Shown: positions 48,383 to 58,369, counted from the first letter of the stretch. The stretch: DNA of 64,000 nt from Streptococcus sp. oral taxon 058 str. F0407 (GCF_000235485.1 NZ_JH378888.1:339606-403605); one strand, 5' to 3'. Notes: generated from the sequence alone by a model not told the origin. Translations and numbers: made by a program.

Positions 48383-49300
48383 TCATTTTAATTCTTCTGC
48401 AAGAACATTCATGTTTTCTTCTAGATTTTCTAAGTAAGTTTTATCATTTTCAGGATCTGCTTCTAAAGGATTGAGTGTCTTTAGGCTAACTCCTGTTGAT
48501 TTGACCAAGGTCTCAGCGACTTTAGAAGAAGCATTGCTCTCAGTAAAGATGGTTTTAACCTTATAGGTCTTAACGAATTCTTGAATTTCTGTTAGTTGTC
48601 TCGGACTTGGCTCTTGTTCAGGGGAAATCCCTGCTATACCAAGTTGTTTCAATCCAAAGCGTTTAGCGAGATAAGAAAAGGCTGTGTGTTGTGTAACAAA
48701 AGTCTTTTGACTCGCTTTTTCAAAAATAGGCTGGTACTTCTTAGTCAATTCTTGGGCTTTAGCGATAAAGTTTTTGGCATTCTTTTGATACGCTTCCTTA
48801 TTGGCACTGTCAATCTCCGAAAGTTTGTCAGCGATAATCTGTGCCTCTTCACCTGCTTTTTCTGGATCTAACCAAGTGTGAGGGTCGTAGAGTGTTTTTT
48901 CATCAATACCGTCACCAGCTTCAACATCTTCCAAACCTGGTACACGCTCCAATGTCATTCCTTCAGAAGCTTCTAAAACTTTAACTTTTGAGTTTTTCAA
49001 GTTAGGATCCAGACTTCCCGCCCAAGATTCGAGCGTATGAGAGTGGTAGACAAAGACATCCGCATCATAAATGGCAGCAATATCATTCGCGGAGGGTTCA
49101 TATGAGTGAATCCCACTACTTGACTGAATCATCCGTACATCATTCAAGTCCTCCGATACCTCTTTGACCATGGCATAGATTGGGTAAAAACTTGTTACAA
49201 TCTTCATTCCTTTTGCTTCTTGTTTTTCTTTTTGACCACATGCTCCTAATACAAGAACCAGCAGACTTGCCACTAATAATAGAAATGTTCTTTTTTTCAT
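48383..49300 (-). CDS. adcAII: Zinc-binding lipoprotein AdcAII (Lmb family)
   Basis: This 305-aa cluster-9 (A-1) solute-binding lipoprotein captures zinc for the AdcCB transporter. The lipobox is LVLGAC (Cys about residue 20). Zinc ligands fit the family: His in SGIHSYEPSAND, His in YDPHTWLDP, His in FVTQHTAFSYL and Glu in TIFTESNAS. It lacks the His-rich loop of AdcA. The upstream promoter has two AdcR-like boxes, and the Pht gene follows at 7 nt. In pneumococcus adcAII is co-transcribed with phtD; here a PhtE-like gene takes that place. Confidence 0.95.
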   Translation of the reverse strand: MKKRTFLLLVASLLVLVLGACGQKEKQEAKGMKIVTSFYPIYAMVKEVSEDLNDVRMIQSSSGIHSYEPSANDIAAIYDADVFVYHSHTLESWAGSLDPNLKNSKVKVLEASEGMTLERVPGLEDVEAGDGIDEKTLYDPHTWLDPEKAGEEAQIIADKLSEIDSANKEAYQKNAKNFIAKAQELTKKYQPIFEKASQKTFVTQHTAFSYLAKRFGLKQLGIAGISPEQEPSPRQLTEIQEFVKTYKVKTIFTESNASSKVAETLVKSTGVSLKTLNPLEADPENDKTYLENLEENMNVLAEELK

Positions 49301-49311
49301 CATTACTCCTT

Positions 49312-49374
49312 AACTAGTATTTAACCATTTAATTAACTAGTAAATAGTTTATCTTTATTTACACTATATGTCAA
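49312..49374 (-). promoter_or_regulatory. AdcR-controlled promoter of adcAII
   Basis: On the minus strand TTGACA (49369-49374) and TAAACT (49346-49351) are spaced 17 nt. Two AdcR-like boxes (TTAACYRGTTAA type) follow at 49333-49344 (ttaactagtaaa) and 49312-49323 (ttaactagtatt). The second lies next to the ribosome site. Confidence 0.75.
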
Positions 49375-49497
49375 GATATTTTACATATTTTCATGAAAAA
49401 AAATGAGAACTAGAACTCACATTCTGCTCTCATTTTGTGTTTTCTTCCTTTCTAGTTCTCCTATCCTGTTTTTAGGATCTAGAAAATGCTACTACCT

Positions 49498-52020
49498 TTA
49501 CTTACTCTCCTTTAATAATGCCAACAACTTTTCAGCTTCAGCCATAATGGTATTGTTATCCCGAGCACCAAATAGCAGGTTATTTTTTAAGCCAGTGAGA
49601 GTTTCTTTGGCATTGGACTTGATAATGGGGTCTTGGATCTTTGCAAGTAGCTCTTCAGCCTCTCTCAACTTCGCTTCAACCTTTTCAGTCTCGACCTGAG
49701 GTTCTTCTGCTTCCTCTGGTGATTCTTCTTCCGGCTCCTCAGTTGGTTTTGGAGATTCTGGTTTCTCACTTTGAGGCTTCTCTTCGCGTGGCTTTTCTTC
49801 CTCAGGTTTGTTTGTCCGAGGTTTCTCCTCTGATGGTTTTTCCGTTTGATTGGTATCAGCTTGACCATTTTGGTTTCTTTGAACATGGTCACTTGCATTT
49901 CCCCAACCACTATCTGAATGCGGACGTTCGTTTGGATGTTCGACATAGTACTTGACAGTCGCAAAGAGATCTTCTAGAGTATACCCCTTAGGTGCCTCAT
50001 AAAGTCCTTCGTCAAACCACTCAAATTTGATGTTATGGTAATGGTCATAATGAGGAATGATTAAACTACCGTTTTTGACTTCCACGGTATGTTGGAGATT
50101 GTAAGGCATACGATCAAGCGGCACCTTCTTAGTTGCTTTCACGCGGTTGTAGATAGCTTCTGCTCCTTTAGCCTCCGTATTTCCTGGATACTGATGGTCT
50201 GTTGAAGAAGGAGTCAAACCTTTCTCTTTAGCATAAGCTTGGGCTGCCGCTCTTTCGGCTTCAGACAAACTATCTTTTTTAATCCAATGACTATGGGTCA
50301 TATGTGGAGTTACATAGGCATCCCCCTCATCACTGGTGATATCACGAGGATCAAAGATATATCCATCTTCTGTTGTATACTTGCCTGCCAACTTAGCTAC
50401 CTGAATCTCATCATCTGTGTAAGCAATTTGCGCATTTGGTTTTCCTAAACGTTCTGGATGACGAATCAGTGCTAGGAAGGCCAGAATATCATCCACCAAC
50501 TTGACTTTATCACTTGAGGTATCATTGAGACGTTCCAACAGTTTATCCAAAGTGTCAAAATCAGCTTGGCGCCCTTTATTATCAAGTAAGTCTTGATGAA
50601 CTCTTGCTAGTAAATCATAAGCCCTATTGTAAAATTCTCGGTCACTAGATGGGAGATCAGTTTTCTTAGCTTCTAGCACATGAGAATAACTTTCCTGCTT
50701 GGCCAGTTTGCTATCAATAGCTGCTGCTGTTTCTGCTGAAAGTTCCTTTGCTGGGATATAGCGAGAGTTGCCATTCTCCTCAAAGACATAGCCATCAGCT
50801 ACTTTTCGAACCGCTTCTTTGATCAATTTTTCATCAATTGGATTGCTTGGAGCTGGTTGAGGATTTGGTGCAGGTTGTGGAGTTGGACTAGGTTCTGGAG
50901 TCGGTTGTGGACTTGGTTCTTCTGGTCTTGAATCTGGTACCCAATGGTTCGAACGATAACGAAGAGGAATAATACGAGCAATTCGTTCTTCCAATTCAGA
51001 CATTTGTTCATAAGGGATAAAGTGGTAATGGTTACCATGAGGGACAGCTACACCTCTGGCTGTGCGACTTGTGATTTGTGCTGGGTCGAAAACAAGACCA
51101 TCAGATTCTACGTGTCGTTGCCTCAAAGGCAGTTTGTAGAGCTGTTTCAAAAGACTATCAATGTCATTACTTTGACTTGCTTGACTGTTAGTATTGCTGT
51201 TGTTGCTTGTGTTAGTATTGGTAGTTCCCTGATTGCTTACAGAAGGAACCCAGTTAGTTCTTGGGGTGCTATCGCTATTTTGTCGGCGATAGGTTCTTGA
51301 ACTTGACAGATTGCCCCGACCAGATAGGAAGGCTTCTGCGGTAGCCAATTCGCTGGCTGATAACTCATTCTTGGGAATATAATGGTAATGATCGCCATGA
51401 GGAACAATATAAGCATCACCAGTATCCTCAATGATATCAGAGGCATTAAAGATGTAACCATCATCTGTAGTATAGCGTCCTTGTGAACGTGCCAAGGCTA
51501 CCGCTCCATCGTTTGCTGAAGTTCCTCCTTCACGATGCTGACCATGCTCTTGTTTTTGTCGATTGATTTCTTCTTTCGTACGAACATTCTCTGCATGGGC
51601 TGCATCCTTAAGGTAGACATAGTACTTTCCATCTATCTTGATAACATAACCACCCTTGACCTCATTAACAATATCCTCATCTTTTAGCTTATAGTTTGGA
51701 TCCTTCATGAGTAATTCTTCACTAAAAATCGCGTCATAAGGAACCTTACCATTGTAATAATGATAGTGGTCGCCATGTGAAGTGACATAGCCTTGGTCTG
51801 TTATCTTGATGACGATTTGCTCCGCATTGATTCCTTCACGCTTGCTAACCTCATCAGGAGTCAGATTCTCCGTTTTTTGCCTTGCTTGTTTTCCATCTAT
51901 ATAGGAAACACGATTATTTTCCTTAACCGTTCTGGCTTGATAAAGTCCCAACTCGTAAGAACAAACACTTAACATCAAAGCTGCCGCAGAACCAGCAAGG
52001 TATTTCTTATTAACTTTCAT
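49498..52020 (-). CDS. phtD: Pneumococcal histidine triad protein PhtD-like
   Basis: This 840-aa surface protein closely matches PhtD. It has a signal peptide, VTSHGDHYHYYNG, VPHGDHYHYIPKN, VPHGNHYHFIPY, the fourth triad HMTHSHWIKK and the fifth HYDHYHNIKFEW. Proline-rich linkers (PEPSPTPQPAPNPQPAPSNP) and a Glu/Pro/Lys-rich segment precede the C-terminal helix. PhtD binds zinc, hands it to AdcAII and contributes to adhesion and complement evasion. I start at 52020 (VNKKYLAGS) after AGAGAG; a longer frame begins 36 nt upstream. It has its own AdcR-type promoter and is separated from adcAII by 200 nt. Confidence 0.95.
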   Translation of the reverse strand: MKVNKKYLAGSAAALMLSVCSYELGLYQARTVKENNRVSYIDGKQARQKTENLTPDEVSKREGINAEQIVIKITDQGYVTSHGDHYHYYNGKVPYDAIFSEELLMKDPNYKLKDEDIVNEVKGGYVIKIDGKYYVYLKDAAHAENVRTKEEINRQKQEHGQHREGGTSANDGAVALARSQGRYTTDDGYIFNASDIIEDTGDAYIVPHGDHYHYIPKNELSASELATAEAFLSGRGNLSSSRTYRRQNSDSTPRTNWVPSVSNQGTTNTNTSNNSNTNSQASQSNDIDSLLKQLYKLPLRQRHVESDGLVFDPAQITSRTARGVAVPHGNHYHFIPYEQMSELEERIARIIPLRYRSNHWVPDSRPEEPSPQPTPEPSPTPQPAPNPQPAPSNPIDEKLIKEAVRKVADGYVFEENGNSRYIPAKELSAETAAAIDSKLAKQESYSHVLEAKKTDLPSSDREFYNRAYDLLARVHQDLLDNKGRQADFDTLDKLLERLNDTSSDKVKLVDDILAFLALIRHPERLGKPNAQIAYTDDEIQVAKLAGKYTTEDGYIFDPRDITSDEGDAYVTPHMTHSHWIKKDSLSEAERAAAQAYAKEKGLTPSSTDHQYPGNTEAKGAEAIYNRVKATKKVPLDRMPYNLQHTVEVKNGSLIIPHYDHYHNIKFEWFDEGLYEAPKGYTLEDLFATVKYYVEHPNERPHSDSGWGNASDHVQRNQNGQADTNQTEKPSEEKPRTNKPEEEKPREEKPQSEKPESPKPTEEPEEESPEEAEEPQVETEKVEAKLREAEELLAKIQDPIIKSNAKETLTGLKNNLLFGARDNNTIMAEAEKLLALLKESK

Positions 52021-52091
52021 CAAAACTCTCTTTCTTTTTGATATTTCTTGTTGCAATTCATTTCTAAATTGCAGAAACTCCTTTCTATTAC

Positions 52092-52153
52092 TTAACTGGT
52101 TAATAGTTTACTCCTAAATTTACAACTTGTCAAGAATTTTATGAACTGGTTAA
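52092..52153 (-). promoter_or_regulatory. AdcR-controlled promoter of phtD
   Basis: On the minus strand TTGACA (52128-52133) and TAAACT (52105-52110) are spaced 17 nt. A perfect AdcR box TTAACTGGTTAA (52092-52103) overlaps the start region, and a second (AACTGGTTAA, 52144-52153) lies upstream of the -35. Confidence 0.85.
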
Positions 52154-52235
52154 GTATTTTTTATTCTGTCTCACTACTTTGTCTTCAAAAGGCTTCATAT
52201 AAGCAGTTTACCATGATAATTCTTTAAAAAATATC

Positions 52236-52270
52236 AAAAAAATCCCTGCAACTGAGTTGCAAGGACTTTT
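52236..52270 (-). terminator. Terminator of ptsHI
   Basis: On the minus strand TCCTTGCAAC-tca-GTTGCAGGGA is followed by T7, just after the ptsI stop. Confidence 0.85.
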
Positions 52271-52273
52271 CGA

Positions 52274-54007
52274 TTAATCAAAATTAACGTATTCTTTTTG
52301 AAGTTCAAGAACTTCTTCCATTGTTGAGCATTCTGTAAGGGCACGATTTGCGTACTCTTCCATCTTAGCTGTGTCGAGTTTTTTCATCAAGCTGCGTGTA
52401 CGAAGTACAGATGTTGCTGACATAGAGAACTCATCCAAGCCCATTCCGACAAGGAGTGGAACAGCTTGTTGATCACCAGCCATCTCACCACACATACCAG
52501 CCCATTTCCCTTCAGCGTGAGCCGCTTTGATAACGTTGTTGATCAAACGGAGGATTGATGGGTTATATGGTTGGTAAAGGTATGAAACTTGCTCGTTCAT
52601 ACGGTCTGCTGCCATTGTGTATTGGATTAAGTCGTTTGTACCAATTGAGAAGAAGTCAACTTCTTTAGCAAATTGGTCTGCAAGCATTGCTGCTGCTGGG
52701 ATTTCGATCATGATACCAACTTGGATATTATCCGCAACTGCAACACCTTCAGCAAGAAGGTTTGCTTTTTCTTCGTCAAAGACTGCTTTAGCTGCACGGA
52801 ATTCTTTCAAGAGCGCAACCATTGGGAACATGATACGCAATTGACCGTGAACTGATGCACGAAGAAGGGCACGGATTTGAGTGCGGAACATAGCATCTCC
52901 AGTCTCAGAGATAGAGATACGAAGGGCACGGAATCCAAGGAATGGGTTCATTTCGTGAGGCATATCGAAGTAAGGAAGCTCCTTATCTCCACCGATATCC
53001 ATTGTACGAACGACAACTGGTTTACCGTTCATTCCTTCAAGAACAGCCTTGTATGCTTCGTACTGCTCGTCTTCTGTTGGGAAGTCTTGAGAATCCATGT
53101 ACAAGAATTCTGTACGGTAAAGTCCAACAGCTTCAGCACCGTTGTCATTTACACCTTCAACGTCTTTTGGAGTACCGATGTTGGCAGCCAATTCGAAGTG
53201 TTTGCCATCAGCTGTCACTGTTTTGGCATCTTTCAAAAGTGCCCATTCAGCTTTTTGCTTAGCATAAGCTTCACCAGCGGCCTTGAATTCTGCCGCTTGC
53301 TCATCAGTTGGGTTGATAATCACTTCACCAGTGATACCGTTAACAGCAAGGATATCACCATCTTTAACAATTTCAGTGATGTTGTTTGTACCTAATACTG
53401 CCGCGATTTCAAGTGTACGCGCCATGATAGCTGAGTGGCTTGTACGTCCACCAATGTTGGTTACAAAAGCTTTTACAAAGTTTTTGTCCAATTGAGCTGT
53501 ATCTGAAGGAGTCAAGTCATGCGCAATCACGATCACTTCTTCATTGATAGAAGCTGGGTTTGGCAATTTTTTACCAAGAAGATTTGCCAATACACGTTTT
53601 GTCACGTCGCGGATATCCGCTGCACGTTCTTGCATGTATGGGTTGTCTTCCATACCCTCAAAGATAGTGATAAACATGTCTGTCACTTCTTTCAGACCTG
53701 CTTCCGCATTCACTTTCTTAGCACGAATTGTTTCTTTGATTTGACTAATCATTTCTGGGTCAGCAAGAACCATTAAGTGAGCGTCAAATACTTGAGCAGC
53801 TTCTTCACCTAGCGTACCTACTGCTTTCTCACGAATAACAGAAAGCTCGTCTTGTGATGCTTTTAGAGCGACATCAAGGCGAGCTTCTTCTGCGTTTGTA
53901 TCTTCGACTGTAACAGTCTCAAATGACAAATCCGGTTGAACGAGTAGATATGCTTTTGCAACTGCAACACCGTCTGATGCTGCGATTCCTTTAAGCATTT
54001 CTGTCAT
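52274..54007 (-). CDS. ptsI: PTS enzyme I
   Basis: This 577-aa enzyme transfers phosphate from PEP to HPr. The active His is in [15 protein letters not shown] (about residue 190). The PEP-binding region has [12 protein letters not shown], and the C-terminal catalytic region has [21 protein letters not shown] start at 54007 ([12 protein letters not shown]), 4 nt after the ptsH stop, with AAGGA spanning the junction. A longer frame would overlap ptsH. It supplies phosphate to LacF and all other PTS uptake. Confidence 0.97.
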   Translation of the reverse strand: MTEMLKGIAASDGVAVAKAYLLVQPDLSFETVTVEDTNAEEARLDVALKASQDELSVIREKAVGTLGEEAAQVFDAHLMVLADPEMISQIKETIRAKKVNAEAGLKEVTDMFITIFEGMEDNPYMQERAADIRDVTKRVLANLLGKKLPNPASINEEVIVIAHDLTPSDTAQLDKNFVKAFVTNIGGRTSHSAIMARTLEIAAVLGTNNITEIVKDGDILAVNGITGEVIINPTDEQAAEFKAAGEAYAKQKAEWALLKDAKTVTADGKHFELAANIGTPKDVEGVNDNGAEAVGLYRTEFLYMDSQDFPTEDEQYEAYKAVLEGMNGKPVVVRTMDIGGDKELPYFDMPHEMNPFLGFRALRISISETGDAMFRTQIRALLRASVHGQLRIMFPMVALLKEFRAAKAVFDEEKANLLAEGVAVADNIQVGIMIEIPAAAMLADQFAKEVDFFSIGTNDLIQYTMAADRMNEQVSYLYQPYNPSILRLINNVIKAAHAEGKWAGMCGEMAGDQQAVPLLVGMGLDEFSMSATSVLRTRSLMKKLDTAKMEEYANRALTECSTMEEVLELQKEYVNFD

Positions 54008-54011
54008 TTCC

Positions 54012-54275
54012 TTATGCCAATCCTTCTTTTTCCATTGTTTCTGAGATAGCAGCAATTGCATCGTCAGCATCTGCACCTTCAGCTGAAATTGTAACGTCAG
54101 CGCCTTGGCCAACACCAAGACTCATAACACCCATGATAGATTTAAGGTTTACTGATTTACCTTTGTACTCAAGAGTGATATCTGAAGCAAATTTGCTAGC
54201 TGTTTGTACCAACAATGTTGCTGGACGTGCGTGGATACCTGTTTCTGCCACTACGTGGAAATCTTTAGAAGCCAT
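54012..54275 (-). CDS. ptsH: HPr phosphocarrier
   Basis: This 87-aa HPr has the active His15 in [15 protein letters not shown] and the regulatory Ser46 in [15 protein letters not shown]. Ser-phosphorylated HPr is the CcpA co-repressor, which links this gene to the cre sites noted at 21.8 and 63.7 kb. It starts after AAAGGAGAG and leads the ptsHI operon. Confidence 0.98.
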   Translation of the reverse strand: MASKDFHVVAETGIHARPATLLVQTASKFASDITLEYKGKSVNLKSIMGVMSLGVGQGADVTISAEGADADDAIAAISETMEKEGLA

Positions 54276-54337
54276 AGTTTGACTCTCCTTTAAGTGTTTT
54301 CTATTTGAGTTATAAGTGATAACCCTTACAATAGTGT

Positions 54338-54366
54338 ATTATATCACCTTCAAGATAATTTTTCAA
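54338..54366 (-). promoter_or_regulatory. ptsH promoter
   Basis: On the minus strand TTGAAA (54361-54366) and TATAAT (54338-54343) are spaced 17 nt, about 60 nt before ptsH. The remainder of the 54276-54636 gap holds the nrdH control region and no gene. Confidence 0.8.
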
Positions 54367-54508
54367 GTATTTTATGGACTTTCTTCAATTTCCTTTCAGA
54401 TAACTTGCTGAAAATCTTCTATATAAATTACCAACATACAGGATATAGTTTTGAGTTTTCATCAGTCTTTGATAGGTCAATGAAAACGCAATCTTTACCA
54501 TTAGCCTC

Positions 54509-54601
54509 ATACTATATATAGTGTCCTGGTTTTAAATATTTTTATTCAAAACACAATATTTAGTCAAAATTGTTTGACAAAGTTTTTTTTTCTGATATAC
54601 T
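54509..54601 (+). promoter_or_regulatory. NrdR boxes and promoter of nrdHEKF
   Basis: Two NrdR-like boxes, ATACTATATATAGTGT (54509-54524) and ACACAATATTTAGTCA (54551-54566), lie 42 bp apart centre to centre (four helical turns). They sit upstream of TTGACA (54574-54579) and TATACT (54596-54601). NrdR is the ATP/dATP-sensing repressor of ribonucleotide reductase genes. Confidence 0.75.
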
Positions 54602-54636
54602 AAGATAGTATTAAATTTTGAAGAGGAGTTACAAAA

Positions 54637-54855
54637 ATGGTAACCGTTTATTCTAAAAATAACTGTGTCCAATGTAAAATGACCAAACGTTTCTTGGATA
54701 GTAACAATGTCGCTTATCGTGAGATCAATCTCGACGAGCAACCTGAGTATATCGATCAAGTTAAAGAGCTCGGTTTCAGTGCTGCTCCTGTTATCCAAAC
54801 ACCAACTGAAGTCTTTTCAGGCTTCCAACCAGGAAAACTGAAACAATTAGCATAA
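54637..54855 (+). CDS. nrdH: Glutaredoxin-like protein NrdH
   Basis: This 72-aa redoxin donates electrons to the class Ib ribonucleotide reductase. The redox motif is NNCVQCKMTKRFL (CVQC, residues 8-11 region). GFSAAPVI, with the cis-Pro, and FSGFQPGKL follow. It lies 81 nt before nrdE in the same operon, under NrdR-type boxes. Confidence 0.95.
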   Translation: MVTVYSKNNCVQCKMTKRFLDSNNVAYREINLDEQPEYIDQVKELGFSAAPVIQTPTEVFSGFQPGKLKQLA

Positions 54856-54936
54856 TCTTAGTACATCATCCAGAAGAAACTCGCTTCTAGGGCTAACTTA
54901 GAAGCCTTTCTTTTGTAGTTAGATAAGGGAAATTTT

Positions 54937-57096
54937 ATGGGATTAAAACATCTTGAGGACGTAACTTACTTCCGTCTCAATAACGAAATCAACCGTCCTG
55001 TTAATGGACAAATCATGCTTCATAAAGATAAGGATGCCTTGGATGCCTTCTTTAAAGAAAATGTGGTTCCAAATACCATGGTTTTTGATTCAATCACTGA
55101 TAAAATCAACTACCTCATTGAACATAACTATATCGAAACTGCATTTCTCAAGAAGTACCGTCCAGAGTTTTTGGAAGAATTGCACCAATTTATCAAAGAC
55201 CAAAACTTCCAATTCAAGTCATTCATGGCTGCCTATAAATTTTACAACCAGTACGCCTTGAAGACTAATGATGGGGAATATTACCTTGAAAGTATGGAAG
55301 ACCGCGTCTTCTTTAATGCGCTTTATTTTGCAGACGGGGATGAGGCGATTGCGACTGATATTGCCAATGAAATCATCCACCAACGCTACCAACCAGCTAC
55401 TCCTTCCTTCTTGAATGCTGGTCGCGCCCGTCGTGGGGAGTTGGTATCTTGTTTCTTGATTCAGGTCACAGATGATATGAACTCTATCGGACGTTCTATC
55501 AACTCAGCTCTTCAACTTTCACGTATCGGTGGTGGTGTGGGAATTTCCCTCAGCAACCTTCGTGAAGCTGGAGCTCCTATCAAAGGTTATGAAGGAGCAG
55601 CGTCTGGTGTCGTGCCAGTTATGAAGCTTTTTGAGGACAGCTTCTCTTACTCAAACCAATTGGGGCAACGTCAAGGTGCTGGGGTTGTCTACCTCAATGT
55701 CTTTCACCCAGATATCATCGCTTTCCTTTCAACTAAGAAAGAAAATGCCGATGAAAAAGTTCGTGTGAAGACTCTTTCACTTGGTGTTGTGGTACCCGAT
55801 AAATTCTACGAATTGGCTCGCAAAAATGAAGAAATGTACCTCTTCAGCCCATACTCTGTAGAGCTTGAATATGGTGTGCCATTTAACTACATCGACATCA
55901 CTGAAAAATACGATGAATTGGTCGCAAATCCAAACATCCGCAAGACAAAAATCAAGGCGCGTGATTTGGAAACTGAAATCTCTAAATTGCAACAAGAGTC
56001 TGGCTATCCCTATGTGGTCAACATTGATACAGCTAACCGTGCAAATCCTATTGATGGTAAGATTATCATGAGTAACTTGTGTTCTGAGATTCTTCAAGTT
56101 CAAGAACCAAGTTTGATCAACGATGCTCAAGAATTCCTTCAAATGGGAACGGACGTTTCATGTAACCTTGGTTCAACTAACGTTGTCAACATGATGACCT
56201 CACCTGACTTTGGTCGTTCTATCCGTGCAATGGTACGTGCTCTTACTTTCGTTACAGATAGTTCGCACATCGTGGCTGTTCCTACTATTGACCACGGAAA
56301 TAGTTTGGCTCACACCTTTGGTCTTGGTGCCATGGGACTTCATAGTTACCTTGCCCAACAACTGATCGAATATGGATCACCTGAGTCAGTAGAATTTACA
56401 AGCATCTACTTTATGCTTATGAACTACTGGACTTTAGTTGAGTCAAACAATATTGCGCGTGAACGTGGTATCACCTTCCACAATTTTGAAAAATCAGACT
56501 ATGCTAACGGAAGCTACTTCGATAAGTATGTGACAGGTGAATTTGTTCCAAAATCAGACCGTGTCAAAGAGCTCTTCAAAGACGTCTTTATTCCAAGTGC
56601 TGCTGACTGGGCTGAACTTCGCGAAAAGGTTCAAGCAGATGGACTTTATCACCAAAACCGTCTTGCTGTAGCACCAAACGGTTCTATCAGTTACATCAAC
56701 GACGTTTCTGCTTCTATCCACCCGATTACGCAACGTATCGAAGAACGCCAAGAGAAGAAAATCGGTAAAATCTACTATCCAGCTGCGGGCTTGTCAACAG
56801 AAACCATTCCTTACTACACTTCTGCTTATGACATGGATATGCGTAAGGTGATTGATGTTTACGCTGCTGCAACAGAGCATGTGGACCAAGGACTTTCACT
56901 CACCCTCTTCATGCGTAGTGATATTCCAAAAGGCCTTTACGAATGGAAGAAAGAAAACAAACAAACGACACGTGACTTGTCTATCCTTCGTAACTATGCC
57001 TTTAACAAGGGAATCAAATCAATTTACTACGTCCGTACCTTTACAGACGACGGTGGAGAAGTCGGTGCTAACCAATGTGAAAGCTGTGTGATTTAA
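54937..57096 (+). CDS. nrdE: Class Ib ribonucleotide reductase, large subunit
   Basis: This 719-aa subunit reduces NDPs to dNDPs. The N-terminal redox Cys is in GELVSCFLIQVTDDMNS. The catalytic Asn-x-Cys is in SNLCSEILQV, the second redox Cys is in TDVSCNLGSTNVVN, and the C-terminal shuttle pair is NQCESCVI. RIGGGVGISLSNLRE is typical. The stop overlaps nrdK (TAATG). Confidence 0.97.
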   Translation: MGLKHLEDVTYFRLNNEINRPVNGQIMLHKDKDALDAFFKENVVPNTMVFDSITDKINYLIEHNYIETAFLKKYRPEFLEELHQFIKDQNFQFKSFMAAYKFYNQYALKTNDGEYYLESMEDRVFFNALYFADGDEAIATDIANEIIHQRYQPATPSFLNAGRARRGELVSCFLIQVTDDMNSIGRSINSALQLSRIGGGVGISLSNLREAGAPIKGYEGAASGVVPVMKLFEDSFSYSNQLGQRQGAGVVYLNVFHPDIIAFLSTKKENADEKVRVKTLSLGVVVPDKFYELARKNEEMYLFSPYSVELEYGVPFNYIDITEKYDELVANPNIRKTKIKARDLETEISKLQQESGYPYVVNIDTANRANPIDGKIIMSNLCSEILQVQEPSLINDAQEFLQMGTDVSCNLGSTNVVNMMTSPDFGRSIRAMVRALTFVTDSSHIVAVPTIDHGNSLAHTFGLGAMGLHSYLAQQLIEYGSPESVEFTSIYFMLMNYWTLVESNNIARERGITFHNFEKSDYANGSYFDKYVTGEFVPKSDRVKELFKDVFIPSAADWAELREKVQADGLYHQNRLAVAPNGSISYINDVSASIHPITQRIEERQEKKIGKIYYPAAGLSTETIPYYTSAYDMDMRKVIDVYAAATEHVDQGLSLTLFMRSDIPKGLYEWKKENKQTTRDLSILRNYAFNKGIKSIYYVRTFTDDGGEVGANQCESCVI

Positions 57097-57236
57097 TGGA
57101 AAAAATTTTTACTACTTGTTTAAATAGTAAATGGGAGCCACTTTACGCTATACTCATAACATTTATTGCTTGCTCCGCAATAAAAAAATATGATACCATT
57201 GAAATAGGTTCTATAAAACTAAGCAAAGCTGCATAA
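57096..57236 (+). CDS. nrdK: Small membrane protein NrdK
   Basis: This 46-aa ORF starts within the nrdE stop (TAATG) and reads MEKIFTTCLNSKWEPLYAIL, then ITFIACSAIKKYDTIE, with one hydrophobic helix. A small gene named nrdK occupies this slot in streptococcal nrdHEKF operons; its function is not established. Coupling to nrdE and the position before nrdF support a real gene. Confidence 0.75.
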   Translation: MEKIFTTCLNSKWEPLYAILITFIACSAIKKYDTIEIGSIKLSKAA

Positions 57237-57267
57237 TAATTACTATTACATTGGAGAAATACACCTT

Positions 57268-58230
57268 ATGGAAACTTACTACAAAGCCATTAACTGGAAT
57301 GCCATCGAAGATGTCATCGACAAATCAACTTGGGAGAAATTGACGGAGCAATTCTGGCTCGATACTCGTATCCCCTTGTCAAATGACCTTGACGACTGGA
57401 GAAAACTATCAAACAAAGAAAAAGACTTGGTAGGAAAAGTCTTTGGTGGTTTAACGCTTCTTGATACCATGCAATCAGAAACTGGTGTTCAGGCTCTTCG
57501 TTCAGACATCCGTACACCACATGAAGAAGCTGTTTTTAACAACATCCAATTTATGGAATCTGTCCACGCAAAATCCTATTCTTCTATCTTTTCAACCTTG
57601 AATACCAAGGCTGAAATCGAAGAAATCTTTGAATGGACCAACACTAACCCCTACCTACAAAGAAAAGCAGAGATTATCAATGAAATCTACCTCAATGGTA
57701 CGCCTCTTGAAAAGAAAGTTGCCAGCGTTTTCCTTGAAACCTTCCTCTTCTACTCTGGTTTCTTTACACCCCTCTACTATCTCGGTAACAACAAACTGGC
57801 CAACGTTGCGGAAATCATCAAACTGATCATCCGTGATGAGTCTGTTCACGGAACTTACATTGGTTACAAATTCCAACTTGGTTTTAACGAATTGCCTGAA
57901 GAAGAGCAAGAAAAACTCAAAGAATGGATGTACGACTTGCTCTACACTCTTTATGAAAACGAAGAAGGCTATACTGAAAGTCTCTATGACGGTGTTGGTT
58001 GGACCGAAGAAGTTAAAACCTTCCTTCGCTACAATGCCAATAAGGCCCTTATGAACCTAGGACAAGATCCACTCTTCCCAGATTCATCTGATGATGTCAA
58101 TCCTATCGTTATGAACGGTATTTCAACAGGAACTTCTAACCACGACTTCTTCTCCCAAGTCGGAAATGGTTACCTCCTTGGTGAAGTTGAAGCCATGCAA
58201 GACGAGGATTACAACTACGGTTTAGACTAA
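57268..58230 (+). CDS. nrdF: Class Ib ribonucleotide reductase, small subunit
   Basis: This 320-aa subunit holds the dimetal-tyrosyl cofactor. Helices with metal ligands read NNIQFMESVHAKSYSSIF (Glu/His and radical Tyr) and IKLIIRDESVHGTYIGYKF. Class Ib enzymes use Mn with the flavodoxin NrdI, and nrdI is not in this window. The C-terminal tail EDYNYGLD fits NrdE docking. The ribosome site is TTGGAGAAATAC. Confidence 0.96.
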   Translation: METYYKAINWNAIEDVIDKSTWEKLTEQFWLDTRIPLSNDLDDWRKLSNKEKDLVGKVFGGLTLLDTMQSETGVQALRSDIRTPHEEAVFNNIQFMESVHAKSYSSIFSTLNTKAEIEEIFEWTNTNPYLQRKAEIINEIYLNGTPLEKKVASVFLETFLFYSGFFTPLYYLGNNKLANVAEIIKLIIRDESVHGTYIGYKFQLGFNELPEEEQEKLKEWMYDLLYTLYENEEGYTESLYDGVGWTEEVKTFLRYNANKALMNLGQDPLFPDSSDDVNPIVMNGISTGTSNHDFFSQVGNGYLLGEVEAMQDEDYNYGLD

Positions 58231-58248
58231 TTTGACCAATCATTCAAA

Positions 58249-58290
58249 ATATCATGGTTTGTTTAAAACAACCATGGTATTTTTGTTTTT
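58249..58290 (+). terminator. Terminator of nrdHEKF
   Basis: ATATCATGGTTTGTT-taaa-ACAACCATGGTAT is followed by TTTTTGTTTTT. Confidence 0.85.
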
Positions 58291-58369
58291 GTTTTATTTT
58301 GTTTTTTTCTATTTGATTGATTGAGCGTTTTATGGTAAGATAATAATAGTAGAAATCGAGGTGATAAGG

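Noticed and set aside
53519..53776. Several 60-170 aa ORFs antisense to ptsI
   Set aside because: They mirror the codon pattern of ptsI, have no ribosome sites and show unnatural composition; they are reading-frame shadows.
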